This document shows positions 48,784 through 62,500 of a stretch of DNA of 64,000 nt, piece by piece. Position numbers and translations under genes: made by a program. The notes below the pieces were generated by a model. That model made no database searches, was not told where the DNA came from, and saw only the letters and a list, made by a program, of their open reading frames with translations. The stretch is from Zanthoxylum bungeanum (lineage: Eukaryota > Streptophyta > Magnoliopsida > Sapindales > Rutaceae), in NCBI GenBank assembly GCA_019454045.1, contig SKCR01032783.1, forward strand, positions 62,001 through 126,000. Direction: 5' to 3'. Within the stretch, counting starts at the first letter, position 1, and the number at the start of each line of letters is the position of its first letter.

Positions 48784-50312
48784 TAATTTTCGTATGTGTA
48801 CCATAAGAGGTTTAGATATCCATGTAAGTAAGTTACGATTCTTAAAACTTTGGCCAAAGTCAATCACCTAGGGTGGATCACATCAGTTGTAAAGAATTGT
48901 GGACATGTCGACATGAGACTTGCGCCTTAGAAATGATGTATTTTTTATTCCTAAGCACAACTTAGATAGCCTACGACAGAGGGATTGTTAAACATATGTG
49001 ATGACCTCGATTTGTATAGTTTAGAAAGGTCTTTCATGTTCTTCGCGGATTCGAAGGTGGCCGAATTGCATACATATTAGCTAGGCTTTTATGACGAACG
49101 TGTCTAAACTTATAGAGTCCAAATATGAAGTGTACTCGTTGAGCACGTGGGTAACCGATTATTTTTATAAAAGAAAATATTTGATATTATAATTATCAAC
49201 TAAGATAATCAAGTGTTATTGGATAACATTGATTATTTACTTTGACCTAATTGGATTAATTGTAGTAATTCAATATGTACACAATGGCTTTGTCATAATT
49301 TAATAATTATATATATCATTTGAGGATATTATGATAATTGCAAGTATGTAATTATTTAATTGGATTAAATCAAAATGGTAAAAATTGAACTAATCCATTT
49401 CCTAATCTTTGTCTTGATTTAATTGGATTAAATCAAAGTGGTAGACAAAAGTGATTAGTCACACCTAATTATACATATTTGGACAAAATAGATTTAGCCC
49501 ACATAAAAGTTGATTAGAACTTTTATTAAATAAAAATTGCCTAAGTTTTGCTATAAATAGTGAGCTTTAGGAAAATTTTAATTAAGCTTGAGAAAGTTAA
49601 ATATAAGCAATTCTTGGAGAAATTAGCTTAAGTTAGAGGAGTGTTTAGAGAAGTTTTGTGAGGCCTCTACAACATTTCATCTAAGAGAAATCAAGATTAG
49701 ATCTTGGACGGAAGTGTGCTAGCATTAGAATCAAGATTGGATATTGGAGTCAAGCTTGTAAACTTTGATAGTTCTCCAACTATTTCAACAAAGAGAAGGA
49801 GATTAGATCTTTGCATCAAACTTACTAGGTAAGTTTGAACTTCTCATTAGTGAGTTTTTCATTAGTGACAAAGTAAATTGGAAGTGTTTAGTAATGGTTT
49901 GAAGTAGAAAAATACTCATTGCCTAAGGCAGCGTCGCGACTCTGACCCCTCAGTATTGCGACACCGAACATCACACTTAGGAGTGTCGCGACGCCAACCA
50001 TTCCCGTCGTGACACTGCGATGTTCAGCTCTCGCATTGCTCTTGCACTTTGAAGCGCCTCGATGCCCAAACTCCTGCATCGCAACGCGCATAGTTGATAC
50101 TTACTGAAACTTCATTTTCTCCATTTCGGAGTTTTCAAACTCCGTTTTGTTCTTTGTTTTTTCCTACGGACTTGAAACGGAATGTAGTTTTACATAAAAA
50201 TATTTACATAAAAATATTTTAAATATACTTATATTAGATATCCATTGGTTAGACCCATTTCGCTGCACGGAGCACCGATCCGACCATAAGGATTCCACTT
50301 CTGCCCCCAACA
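48784..50312 (+). repeat. Copia LTR H1, 5'-truncated
   Basis: The 48930-49160 part matches the middle of the F LTR (about 60530-60760, reversed), for example around ATATGAAGTG...GTTGAGCAC. A TATA box is at 49552-49559 and the LTR ends CCCCCAACA at 50312. The 3' half differs from F and includes a CpG-rich stretch (49928-50090) with GCGTCGCGAC words. The 5' end is lost at the E junction. No internal region follows. Confidence 0.65.
49552..49559 (+). promoter_or_regulatory. TATA box of LTR H1
   Basis: TATAAATA, followed by a transcribed-looking purine-rich stretch. It supports a forward orientation. Confidence 0.55.
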
Positions 50313-50314
50313 TA

Positions 50315-52101
50315 TGTAACATCCCGCCTAAGCCAGGATTCTACCGGCAGGAGACAGGCTAATCCTGACTCCATAAGCCTCTGACTCTGATGAGATTTTG
50401 GCATGACCTCTGCTAAAAGTCATGCAACCTGGATCAAAGTCCAGCACCTCCAACAATCTATAGGGCCCAAACACATAATATACTCTAAATCAATAAACTC
50501 AAGACATAACATAATTGGACTCTATGCCCGAAAATGCGTATGAACAAAAACTTTTACAATCAAACTTTTACAACTCGAACTTTTACTACTAGACTTATAC
50601 AAACGACTTGACTCTCATATGGCCAAGACTTGGTGACTAGCTTACTGCAATACTGCTATCCGGCTCCTCAAGCTCTGGTGTCTGTGAACGACCAATCAAG
50701 TCACAACCCTGCAAAACTCAAACATTGTTGGGATGTGAGTCATAAGACTCAGTAAATAACTATGCTCATTCCTTGAGCGTCAAACACATGCAAAGTCTTA
50801 ATTCTGTTTCTGTATTACCCTAATCTTTCTATGTATCCATGCAATATTTACAGAGTCTGTGCCACTATATAATTCTTATCCATTTACAAACTTATTCTTT
50901 GCTACTGATTCTCTTATCTGATCATTCACATACTTTAAATTCTGCCTGCTGCTATATCTTAAACATCTCTAACATAACACTAAGTTTCCATATTCTTATT
51001 TACTGTATCAAACCTCATCACGTTTCTGCTGCGCTACTCTGATATCTTTCTATTTTCTGCACCTTCTTTACTAATTTGTCTAGGCTATTATTATAACTTT
51101 CTTTCTTTTATTTTCTTGAAATATCACCAAATCGGTATTCTAAAATATTATTCCTATTAAACATTCACATACAAGTATCAACCACATTTACATGTATATG
51201 GAATAATGTTATCATACATTTGTGATTAACAAAATACTCATTCTATGTAAACATACAATACATATAAACATCAGTCGTGAATTATTCTATCATGCAATTA
51301 ATATCAGCTATATGCATCTCAAATGTTTTCTAGAGCATATGATCTATATAACCATCTTGTGAATTATTCTCTACTCAATATGCCATGCTTTTATGAACTG
51401 TTACTTTAAAACTTTTTCTGAAACACATACATATGAATATACTAATGCTTATATGCATAATATCAACTATATGCATTTTTAAATGATAACCCAAAATGTA
51501 TGATTTATATGCATGACTTGTAAACCACTTTCTACTTTAACATGTCATATTATTTGGAAAATACTTTCTGAAAACCTTTTCTAAAAAACTGTTTTCTGAT
51601 ATTTCTTCTCTGATTCTTTCTTTCGGCCTGCTTCTCGTCTTCCTCATCTCTTATGTATTTGTCTCTATTTCTTCTCTTATGTTTTCGGTTTTGTGCACTC
51701 TGTGTGTGTTTGTTGTGTGCGTGTGTATTGCCCTTTTCCCCCTCATTTTACATACACGTGTGGTGTTATATATATAAGTGTGTGTATTTTCTAGAACATG
51801 TATAATTAATTTAGGTGTGTGGGTGATATATATATATATATATATATATAATATTTATGTGTTGTGTGTTTCTAGAATAATTAAATGTGTGATATATATA
51901 GAAATATCTAGAATTATCTAGGTTTATTTACTCTAGTTGTTATTCCAATTTTATCCTTCTAGATTAAATTAATAATTTCTCATAACTATTTTCTTAAAAT
52001 TATTTTCATTTTACCATAAAATAGTCCCCTCGTTCGGTCACGTCCTCATACGTGAAAAATAAAATTCACGCTAATATTCTAAAATAACCCGGGTCGTTAC
52101 A
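50315..52101 (-). mobile_element. Solo LTR S, chromovirus-type Ty3/gypsy (antisense)
   Basis: 1,787 bp with TGTAAC and GTTACA at its ends. On the minus strand it starts TGTAACGACCCGGG and ends GGCGGGATGTTACA, a wording typical of plant chromovirus LTRs. The flanks ACATA (50310-50314) and ATATA (52102-52106) form a TSD with one mismatch. A TATA-rich segment on the minus strand near 51770-51785 could be its promoter. It includes a (TA)n run at about 51828-51850. No internal sequence is present. Confidence 0.8.
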
Positions 52102-52863
52102 ATATAAATATATTAATTTGTTTCATTTTTTATTTCACTAGGTTAAACCTCCAAATATTACAAAAAAGAGAGTTGAGAGAAAAACACAAGTGCTAAAGCT
52201 TAAGAAAAGCGTGGAAAATCAAGGTATTTTCATTCTTTCCTTTTGTAGAAAATTGTTTCTATGCTCTAGGATACAACATATGATGTAAATATATTTTTCT
52301 ACTCTCTTTGTTTTGTGTTGAGATACTTGAATGAAATATATATATACATGTATGAAATTAAAGTAAGCTTGTTAATGGTTAATAAACACACTTTTGGTCA
52401 TTTGATGACTTGGTTGTCATTCTAGAGTTGTTAGGCTACTCAATGATGACCTAAAATTAATCTTGAGTTGTTTCAAAGTGGTGATGCTTGTTTGGTGTTG
52501 TAGAGATTGTATTAAAGAGAGACATTGATTTAATTTTGGTTAATTTGTTTAATTGAAAAATTAGGGTTTATGCCTAAATCAAAATTGGGGCTTTTCATAT
52601 ATATATGATATATTTTGATGTATATGAGATGTACAAATCATTTTGTTAGTGATTGGAAATTACCTAAACTTGTATTTGACAATTTAGGACTAAAATGATC
52701 AAAATGCAAACTTTAAGGGTTCACGACAATTGTGAGTTTTTAGGTATTGAGTAATTATAAAAAATTAGTTTATTTTAATTACCCAAGAAAAATAAATAAA
52801 ATCGGAAAAATTTTATTTTTCGCGTTCAGCTGCGTTACCCGATTATACCGTTAAAACCCCCAA
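52102..52863 (+). repeat. Copia LTR H2, 3' part (F family)
   Basis: Matches the 3' 780 bp of the F LTR (59506-60290, reversed) along its length and ends CCCCCAACA at 52863. Its 5' part is missing at the S/H1 border. It ends 692 bp upstream of the GH127 gene start codon. Confidence 0.75.
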
Positions 52864-53555
52864 CATATATACAATTGATTCCAAACTTGAGAGCATTAAA
52901 ATAAGGATTAAAATTTGGATTAAATTCCACAACACCGTTTGGTACAAAACAGTTTATTTTGTTTTGGAATTAATTTTGACCTTGAATCTCACTGTTTCTC
53001 ATGTCACCAAATTTTCCCAAATAATTTCTAAATATATGAAACGTGCTATACATCATTGCAGAAAGGCTCATATAGACATTATTAATCCCACATGTCCTAT
53101 CTTCATCATTTTTGATACAGCATCGACAAGATTTATTCATGTTAATAATAAAAATACAATATATTTTTACCTGCGTTACTGCGTACCATATTATTCATAT
53201 ATTAAACGCCTAAAAATTATTTAAATAAGGATATTTAACAACAGACATTCCCCATTCTAGTACCACTAGATTTACTATAATGTGTAGTAGTAACCTATTA
53301 AAGTCGTTTTCAAGTCCAGCAAAGTCGTTTTTAGGATAAATAAATCCCACGTATCATGTTTTGTGGTCATGGTGTACGTATCGTTATTGGACAAGAAATA
53401 GGTCGATTTTTCCTAAAATCCTTAATAAGATAATAAAAAACAGATACCCCACTTATCGACTATCGAATCGACAGATTCAAAACACCATATCCACGATTCT
53501 CTGTAAAAATTTCAGCATAATTCGAAGATTTTCCACTCCATAATCCAAGGAAAAA
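52864..53555 (+). promoter_or_regulatory. Upstream region of the GH127 gene
   Basis: Single-copy-looking sequence between the H2 LTR end and the ATG. It should contain the promoter and 5' UTR. I cannot pick a TATA box or transcription start with confidence. Two open stretches (52964-53224 and 53361-53543) lack family resemblance and are treated as chance. Confidence 0.5.
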
Positions 53556-56500
53556 ATGATGGGTTTTGTTGGGTTCTTCAAATTCTTGATTTCGTTTCTC
53601 TTGAGCGCTTCAGCTCTAGCTAAGGAGTGTACAAACGCTTATCCTGAACTAGCATCACACACATTCAGATCAAACCAAAATGAATCCTATATAAAAATGA
53701 TCCACTCTCATAATCATCTGACGCCATCCGATGACTCTGCGTGGTTGAGTTTGATGCCGAGGAAGATCCTGAGAGAGGAACAAGATGAGTTTAGCTGGGC
53801 TATGTTGTACAGGAATATTAAAAATCCTGGTGGGTTTAAAGTGCCTGCACCTAGAGAGTTTCTGAAGGAAGTTTCATTGCATGATGTTCGATTGGGTTCG
53901 GATTCGGTTCATTGGCGAGCGCAGCAAACGAATTTGGAATATCTTTTGATGCTTGATGTTGATAGATTGGTTTGGAATTTTCGGAAAACGGCCTGTTTGA
54001 CGACTCTGGGAAAGCCGTACGGAGGCTGGGAGGATCCAACCGGCGAGCTCCGGGGTCATTTTGTAGGTACGTAAGTTTAACTTGTCATACTCATTCACAG
54101 TAAAGTTTTGTCACTGGGCTTTGTGAATCAAAACGCTTCTACTTAATTAATGGAATCCTCTCGCTAGCGACGTGAGATGTTACATATTCCTGTTAGGCAT
54201 TTTTCATATAGTAATAATAGACTTACAAAGTTTGTATATGATGTGGCTTATAATGTGACATCATGTTAGGGTAACATGAAAATGAGTTATTAAAACCTTA
54301 TCATTTCTTATTCAAGTGGTGATATTGGTGCCATATTTTTGTATGCTAACTTTGTAAGTGTATCAATTATCTTTTCATATTACCTAGTGATTTAGTTCCA
54401 TTAATTTAAAACTTTGCCTCTAAATAAGTTCGAAAAGTTGAATCATATCCTATTCAGCCTCTATTTTTCTTTGGTGCACGCCTTTGGATAAAGTGATAGC
54501 ATCGATTCATTTGATGTGGTTTCAAATGGCTTAACATACTTCTTTCGACATCTTGAAGGGCATTACTTGAGTGCATCAGCACTAATGTGGGCAAGCACTC
54601 ACAATGAAAGTCTCAAAGAGAAAATGTCGGCTGTTGTCTCTGCACTATCAGCTTGCCAGAAATCAATTGGTTCAGGATATCTTTCTGCTTTTCCAACTGA
54701 ACAATTCGATCGCCTTGAAGCTCTAATTCCTGTCTGGGCTCCATATTACACAATTCACAAGGTAGAGTCCACTCTGTTTCTGTTTTAAAGCCATAGAGCT
54801 TGCTTTAAAGTTACTCTCTTTCATTTGCAGATCTTGGCTGGCCTATTGGATCAATATACATATGCCGGTAATGCTGAAGCTCTGAAGATGACAAAATGGA
54901 TGGTTGAGTATTTCTACAATCGAGTTCAGAATATGATAACAAAGTACAGTATTGAACGGCACTGGCAGTCACTTAATGAAGAAGCTGGTGGCATGAATGA
55001 CGTCCTTTACAAATTATTTAGCATAACGGTAGCTAATGTTACATTTTTCCAGTTAGGTTTGGTTTTCAAATCTTGGAGGCATCAGTTATAGTACTCTCAA
55101 AATGTTCAATTGAGCATGCATAATATTGTTAACTTTTAACCTTCTGTAATGGCTTATTTCCATTTTTCCAGCAAGATCCAAAGCACTTAGTGCTGGCTCA
55201 CCTTTTTGACAAACCATGCTTTCTGGGATTACTAGCTGTAGAGGTATCTGTCATCATTTTGCTGCATATTGGCTATTAGATTTCATTTTCTGGTGCCCAA
55301 AAATAAAATAAAATAAAAAGCATATCTGTTGCGGTATTTGATTATTCTCTGTCTAATAAATGAGGTTAGAAGTTTAATTTGATTTTAATTCATAAAAATT
55401 ATTTATTGTGCTTGTAGGCTGATGATATTTCTGGTTTCCATTCTAATACACATATCCCTATTGTTATTGGATCTCAAATGCGGTATGAAGTAACTGGTGA
55501 TCTACTTCATAAGGTAAATTGCATAACATAAATGTTAGATACTTCGTATATCCTATTGACTATAAGGCAATGATTTTTCCTTTTTGGTGATCATTGGAAT
55601 TTAAAAAAGGGTTATTTACGTTTCACTACTAAAGTTATGATCAAATAACAATTGGGTACTATGAATATTAACATATTACATTTTACTACTAAACTTATAA
55701 AAATTTAACATTTTACTACTTTTCCATCCAAACCGTTAGTTGACCGTTAGTTGACCATGACATCATATTGACATCCTAAGGATAAAAGAGTATTAACACA
55801 CACATTATTATAAATTATAAATATTCTAATCAACGGTGGTAATCGTACGGCTGAATATTGGAAATAATGATTTTTGAGTATATCTCTTTTATTGTTATAC
55901 TTTAAAGTATTTTGGTTATTATGAGAATTTTAATTATTAAATTATTTGGTAAATTAAATTCTTTATTTTATTGGGTTATATGGATAATTTAGAGATTGAA
56001 GTATTTTTATAAATGTGATTGTTGATTGTATTTCTTTTATTGTTATATATAAGATTTAGATATATTTTTTAAAGGGTATAATTATAATTTTCACTTTTAT
56101 TTTATTTTGAGGATAAAACAGTATTTTTAAAGGTCAACTGACGGTCAACTAACGGTTTAGATGGAAAAGTAGTAAAATGTTAAATTTTTATAAGTATAGT
56201 AGTAAAATGTAATATGTTAATATTCATAGTACCCAATTGTTATTTGATCATAACTTTAGTAGTAAAACATAAATAACCCTTTAAAAAATTATGCTAGTAG
56301 AAGTTTTCTTAGAAAATTTTAATCTTTAATCATCAAAATTTGGTGTGCATTGCCAGACGTTATCGAGATTCTTCATGGATATTGTTAACTCTTCTCACAC
56401 CTATGCAACCGGAGGGACGTCAGTTGGAGAGTTTTGGTACATATATTACACATTTCAATTACAATTTCTTGTTCGTTCTTCCATTGGTTCTTGCTTCTGC

Positions 56501-59500
56501 TTGAAATCCATGTTTTGTTGTGAGTTTTTATCATTCTGTAGTTATATGTGTCCTTGTCTAATTATTGGTGGTGGTGTTCTTCATTTTCTGATTCCGTATT
56601 GCTCTTATTTATTTTGTCTGTATGAATGAGTAGGTCAGACCCGAAGCGATTGGCGACCACTCTGGATTCGAACACTGAAGAATCATGCACGACTTATAAC
56701 ATGCTAAAGGTAAGATAAAATTTTACTTATAGACCTAGTTATCCTTTCGTATTTGAAGGATATCCAACAAACATAAACTTTTATCCTCGAGGCAAAAGCT
56801 TATTCTACTGAGTCATCCTGACGTATGCAAGACAGCCCCAAACCTTAATATAATTAAGATTCGATTTCCTATCGGTCCATATCTCATATGGAGTCGTATG
56901 AATAGCTTTAGAAGGAATCTTATTCAAAAGATGTGCGACAGTTAAAAGAGCATAGCCCCATAAGTAATAGGGTAAATCTGTAAAACTCAACATAGATCAG
57001 ACCATATCTAATAATGTCCGATTTCTCCTCTCTGACACACCATTATGTTGTGGAGTACCAGGAGGAGTATATTGAGTGAGAATCTCATTCTCCTTTAAAT
57101 AATCAGTGAACTCTCCACTCATATATTCACCGCCTCGATCAGATCAAAGGCATTTAATAAATTGTCCAGTTTGTTTTTCTACTTCGTTTCAGAATTCTTT
57201 GAACTTTTCAAAGGTTTTCGATTTATGTTTCATCAGATAAACATAACCGTACCGTGACACATCATCGGTAAAGGTAATGAAGTATGAAAAACCACTGTGT
57301 GCAGTCTGACTCATAAGACCACATACATCAGAATGTACGAGTTCCAATAAGTCAGTGGCTCGGTGTCCAACACCCGAAAATGAGGCTTTGGTCATTTTAC
57401 CTCGAATACAATATTCACAGGTTGGATAAGGTTCAATGGTGAGATCTGGAATCAAACCATTCCTAACCAACTGGGTTAGGCGTTTCACGCCTATATGACC
57501 TAACCTCATATGCCAAAGTTCAGTATTATTTATTTCAGATAATTTAAGTTTATTAATTCCATTATTCAAAATATCTCGAGAGGTATGCAAAATGTAATGA
57601 CCATGCTCATTTGGACAACAAAGGATGTGAATATCATTTCTATCATATAAATATAAAGAACGGTTCTTAATATTTACATTATATCCTTTAGTATCTAATA
57701 TAAAAAGTGACATAATATTCGCCACACATCCTGGCACAAAAAATGTAGTCGCGCAACAAAAGTCTCCCACTGGGTAGGGGAATCTCGCATAAGCCCACTG
57801 CAACCGCATCCAGAGAATCGCCACTCCCGAATCGCAACTGCATCTCCCCAAATTTCAGCCGTCTATTTTCCGTCAGCACCTGTAACAAATTGCAAATGTG
57901 AATAGGACAAGCATAATTTAAAATTCAACTAGTTGTGATAGGTTAACAAGCTAATGAGATATCAATAACTGGAAAAATAAAAGTACCTGATGTCGATGTT
58001 CTTTCCCTCCCGATCTGGGCAAGGTAGTCAGGACAGTTCCTCTTCCAGTGCCCGACCTTCTGGCAGTGATGACATTTATCTTCAGAAGCTCTCTCGGGCT
58101 TCGCTACCTTAGCCTGCGGAGGAACATTGAAACCTTTCTTCTTCTTTCCCTTCTTCTTCTTCCCCTTCAACTTGGAGTGGGAAGAAGCGAAAAGTGAAGT
58201 GGGTTTCGGAAGGCGAGTCGGCACTCCATTCTTTAAATCCTCCTCCGCTGCGAGAAGCATCCTATGCAACTCACGATAAGTGCAGTGAATCCCATTCATG
58301 TTGAAGTACATGACAAATTGGCAATACGACGCCGGGAGCGAACCAAGTATGACACTCTGTCCTAGAGTATCATTGAGAGGGAAATCACTACGCCTCATCA
58401 AATCGATCAAATGAAGCACGTGTGCTCACAGTCTGTCCCTCGTCAAGTTTAGAATGAAACAGTTCCATTGCTACTCTATGGCCCACGTCCTGTTCCTGGT
58501 TCATAAACGATTCACGAAGTTGTGTCATCATGCTATAAACATCATGCATCTCAAAATATTGCCTTTTCAGTTCAGAAGACAGAGAACTGAGAATGAATCA
58601 TTTAATCCTTGAATCATCATCTTCCCATTTCCGGAAAGTCTCAATCTCTTCAGGCAATGCATCTTCAGATATAGCAAGCGGTAATGAACCTTTTAAAATA
58701 TATCCCAGCTTTTCGGATTCGAGGACGATCCTCTAATCCATATCCCAGTTTGCAAAATTCTCAGCGCCCTTAAGCTTATTCTTATCAAGCATACGAGCAA
58801 AGGGGTTGTTCAAAGGTGCCGCCATCGCAGATCTATTAAATAGATAGCGAATAAACGGTTAGTAGTCAAAACAATTTCATATAATATCATAAAGCATTAA
58901 ATAAATCATGGATTTTTAATCTAAAAATGCCCCTCCCGCTATTTCATGCAAAATTGTAATCCCCAGACAGAATACAAAACATGCGATAATCAAATCAAAC
59001 ATAATAGTGAAAGGTGGACCCCATGAATCTATTTCGGCTCATAGTTTTGGCACGTTCTCGCTGACGTATATTCATTAGGTAGATAACTGATTGTCAATCA
59101 CTAACCAGTGACTCCTAGGTTTCGGTCTTGATCGTTTTTTGTTGTGACAGTTTTGGCACTTTCAGGATTCCGCTTTTGCCTGAATTTACCTAATATCAAA
59201 AATATATCCTGTATAGATAAATTCCTACTGGCTATATCCTCACAGCTTTGGCACATTCTCGGATATAATCGTAGATTATTTATCCATGAGCGGTATTGAC
59301 AAGACGAACCAAGTAACATGCATCAAATACATATTAAATATAAAACCTTATTTACAAATAGGGATTTTCCGCAAAAGATGCTTTTACTTTATTTAATCAA
59401 ATTAAATAAACACATGCATGCATAAATTAAAGATTAAATTAAACATTGAATTTAAAGGTATAATCATATCGAGTGTTCAGAATCAGACTCGCTCTGATAC

Positions 59501-62500
59501 TATTTTGTTGGGTTTTTTAGGGGGAAAATCCGGGTAACGCAGCGGAACGCGGAAAATCAAAATTTTCCGATTTCAATAATTTTTCTTGGGCAATTAAAAT
59601 AAACTTATTTATTCTAATTACTTAGTATTTAAAAACTGAAATTTTTACCCAAAAATCAGATTTTAAAATAGACTCGTTAAGGTTGGTACTCACTCAGTAA
59701 CTCCATTTTTTGCCGTTTTCCCGTATTTTTCACCCTGAAACAATTTCCGGCAGTTATTCTAATGCCCAATAAATATCCAATAAATTTAAAAATCATAATT
59801 TTCATCACTAAAATTCTGGATTTTCCAGATCTTATCAAGGAACAAAATTAATCATTTTTCATGTTTTAAATCCAATTTTGTCAATATTAATCTAATTAAT
59901 ATCTACACCAATCAATGTCACCACAAATTTAGAACTCTTGAACAATTCTAGGTATTACAAGAGTGGTCATAACACTCTAGAATGACAACAAGTTATTTAA
60001 TAACATTGAACATTAATTAAGCTTACTAACTTTCTACACATGCATATATTCATTTTCAAAGCATTCATCCATCTCAACATATATTCAAGAGAGAGAAAAA
60101 TAAATCTACATCATATGTAAATAGATAGAACAATAGAAATAATTTTCCAATTGAAGAAAGTAAGAAAAATACCTTAATTTTTAATTTTTCTTCAACAAAG
60201 CTCTAACATTTTTTATTTTTTCTAAGACCTCTCTTTTCTATGTTCATGGAAGCTTGAACTTACTAAGCAAAAATGAAACAAATCCTTACTTCCTACTTGG
60301 CCGAAGTTGGCTAGATAAAATAGTCAATTTGGGTTGTTAATTTAATTAAAGGAAGCAAAAAACAATTTGATGACATCTTCCATTATTAAAGCCAAGTGTA
60401 ACCTATTACATCAAGTCATTTCCCTAGCAAATGATGACATTAGATATTCTATGCATATATTTTCATTTCACCATTAAATGATTCGAATTAACTTATTTAA
60501 TCCGATAAAGTATTATGAATAATCCATATTATTCATAACGTGTTGCCTGAGTGCTCAACAAGTGCACTTCATATTGTGAGACTCTATGTTCAGGTTTATC
60601 TGTCATGAAATCCAATTTCGTATCCATAATTCACCCACTCGTAAATTATGACGACCACGGATAATCTAGCTAAACTATGCAAGTCAAGGTCATTGCATAC
60701 AAATAATCCATTCGTCACAGACTATCGATATTATACCGGATATATAGATAGGAACGTCAAATCCCTGAAGTATAATACAGTCGACTTACAAATTTTTGAT
60801 CTCTAAATAACACTCGGAACTCGCTTTCGTAGTGTACCACAGCTATGGTTTTACTAGATCGCAAACATGTGCAAGATACTTATGCCATGTACAGTACACA
60901 AGACTGACGGATTCTATCTGATACTCACAGGATATCATGAGCATGAGTCCACACTCAACGAATAGGTGGAGGTCTGATCTAAATAGATCGGTGACGTGAT
61001 TGCCATCAAAGTGTGGAAGATGACTCATATATCCACAGTGGTATCTTAAGTCGAAGGATCACTATGCTAATCGACTCGAGAAGATTCCTATTGACGTTGG
61101 TGTACCATCTATTAGGAAATCTTCGATGAGTCGTTCAGTGTTTATCAAATAATCACTTACACGTCTATACGAGTCTCCTAAGACTCATGGTTCATTGAGA
61201 TAAACTATTGGACCAAGTCCCGATATATGACATGTTCTAGACTCATCAGATTTTACTAACCGACCCGTGTTAGTAAATCTTGATCAGGAACTTTGTTTGA
61301 GAATGTACAACTTATAGTGACGCTTCCCAATGTCAATTACAAACTATGTTGTAACTGCGCACTACGTTGTAAATCCTGGGGACTTTGTCTAATATATAGA
61401 CATATCACTAAACTGGATTTAGTTTCATTCTAATCGATATTAGTTCGTATACGTATATAAAAGACAAGAGGTGTGACCATATATAAGTAATATTATGGAA
61501 AATGTATTGTTCGTATTCATGAATCGGATATAAATACGATCTGAATTGGCGCTCCGAGCACCAACCCTAACAAGACTATCCTCATATGTATTGAAATTGA
61601 TCTAACAGTCTTGAGTTCATTATGTTGTGACCTCTGAACAACATGTCTTTGGCTTTGCAAGGACAGATTACACCATATTTCCTTATCATCAAGTCTTGAC
61701 CAAATTCACAATATGCTGAATCATCACTGATTATTCTTGTCCGTCCAAGCCAAGAGCTTGTTGTGTATTTCCCAACATGTAGCAGGATTTTAGTTTACTG
61801 ATTCTATCAGACACCTTGCACTTACAGTCATTTTATTCAATTGGATATATTCGTTGAATGTGAGTGTTCTTGAAGTTGATTATGAGTTTTCTACTAATTT
61901 CCCCGTAAAGTTGATTATATATGAATTCTCGGGTGTTGATGTTAGCAGGTAGTAAAATCTGGATTCGATTTCTTACACCGTTGTTCTGCCCCTGCAAATT
62001 GCTAATTAACACCAAAGCTGATAATGGACTGACATTGATGGCTGAAAATTTGTCACCATATTCCTGTTCATCAGGAAACAAGATTTCCATTCCGATTTCA
62101 TTGCATACTTATCTGAATATTGTAGGTTTCTCGCAATCTGTTTAGATGGACAAAAGAAATGGCATATGCAGATTATTATGAGCGTTCCCTAACAAATGGC
62201 GTGCTTGGCATCCAACGAGGAATAGAGCCTGGAGTGATGATTTATCTGCTTCCTCTAGCTCCTGGAAGTTCCAAAGAACGAAGTTACCATCATTGGGGAA
62301 CGCCATTTAATTCGTTTTGGTGTTGTTATGGCACAGGTCTCAAGATTCATTGACCATTTTTTTAAAAATTTATTAGTTGCTTTCTTAGTTTATGTGATTG
62401 AATGGATTTTCTTCTTCTGCTCATGTAGGAATTGAATCATTCTCAAAGTTGGGAGATTCCATATATTTTGAGAAGGAAGGAAAAAATTTTGGTCTGTACA

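Larger units (their letters stand above)
56746..61572 (-). mobile_element. Ty1/copia element F, antisense, 3' half deleted
   Basis: On the minus strand: 5' LTR (61572-59506), tRNA-iMet-type primer site with one change (59491-59502), leader, gag, protease remnant and integrase, then an abrupt end in the post-integrase segment (VGYPSNTKG, about 56746). Reverse transcriptase, RNase H and 3' LTR are gone. The base run after the LTR is AGACT; the other TSD was lost with the deletion. It is oriented against the gene. Confidence 0.9.
56710..62125 (+). other. Intron 7 of the GH127 gene, expanded by element F
   Basis: 5,416 bp from GTAAGAT to TTGTAG. It consists of about 36 bp of intron, then the truncated antisense copia F (56746-61572), then 553 bp (61573-62125) in which I see no gene or repeat. 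The splice sites and the coding phase (0) across it are intact. Confidence 0.85.

Noticed and set aside
51828..51850. (TA)n microsatellite as a feature of its own
   Set aside because: A short run inside solo LTR S, ordinary for AT-rich plant LTRs; mentioned only within that entry.
53361..53543. Small upstream gene before the GH127 start
   Set aside because: A short, low-complexity frame without family resemblance; more likely part of promoter or 5' UTR.
61573..62125. Extra exon in the right part of intron 7 (open stretch 61921-62145)
   Set aside because: The exon 7 to exon 8 join is already in phase and matches the family; an extra exon would break a conserved segment.
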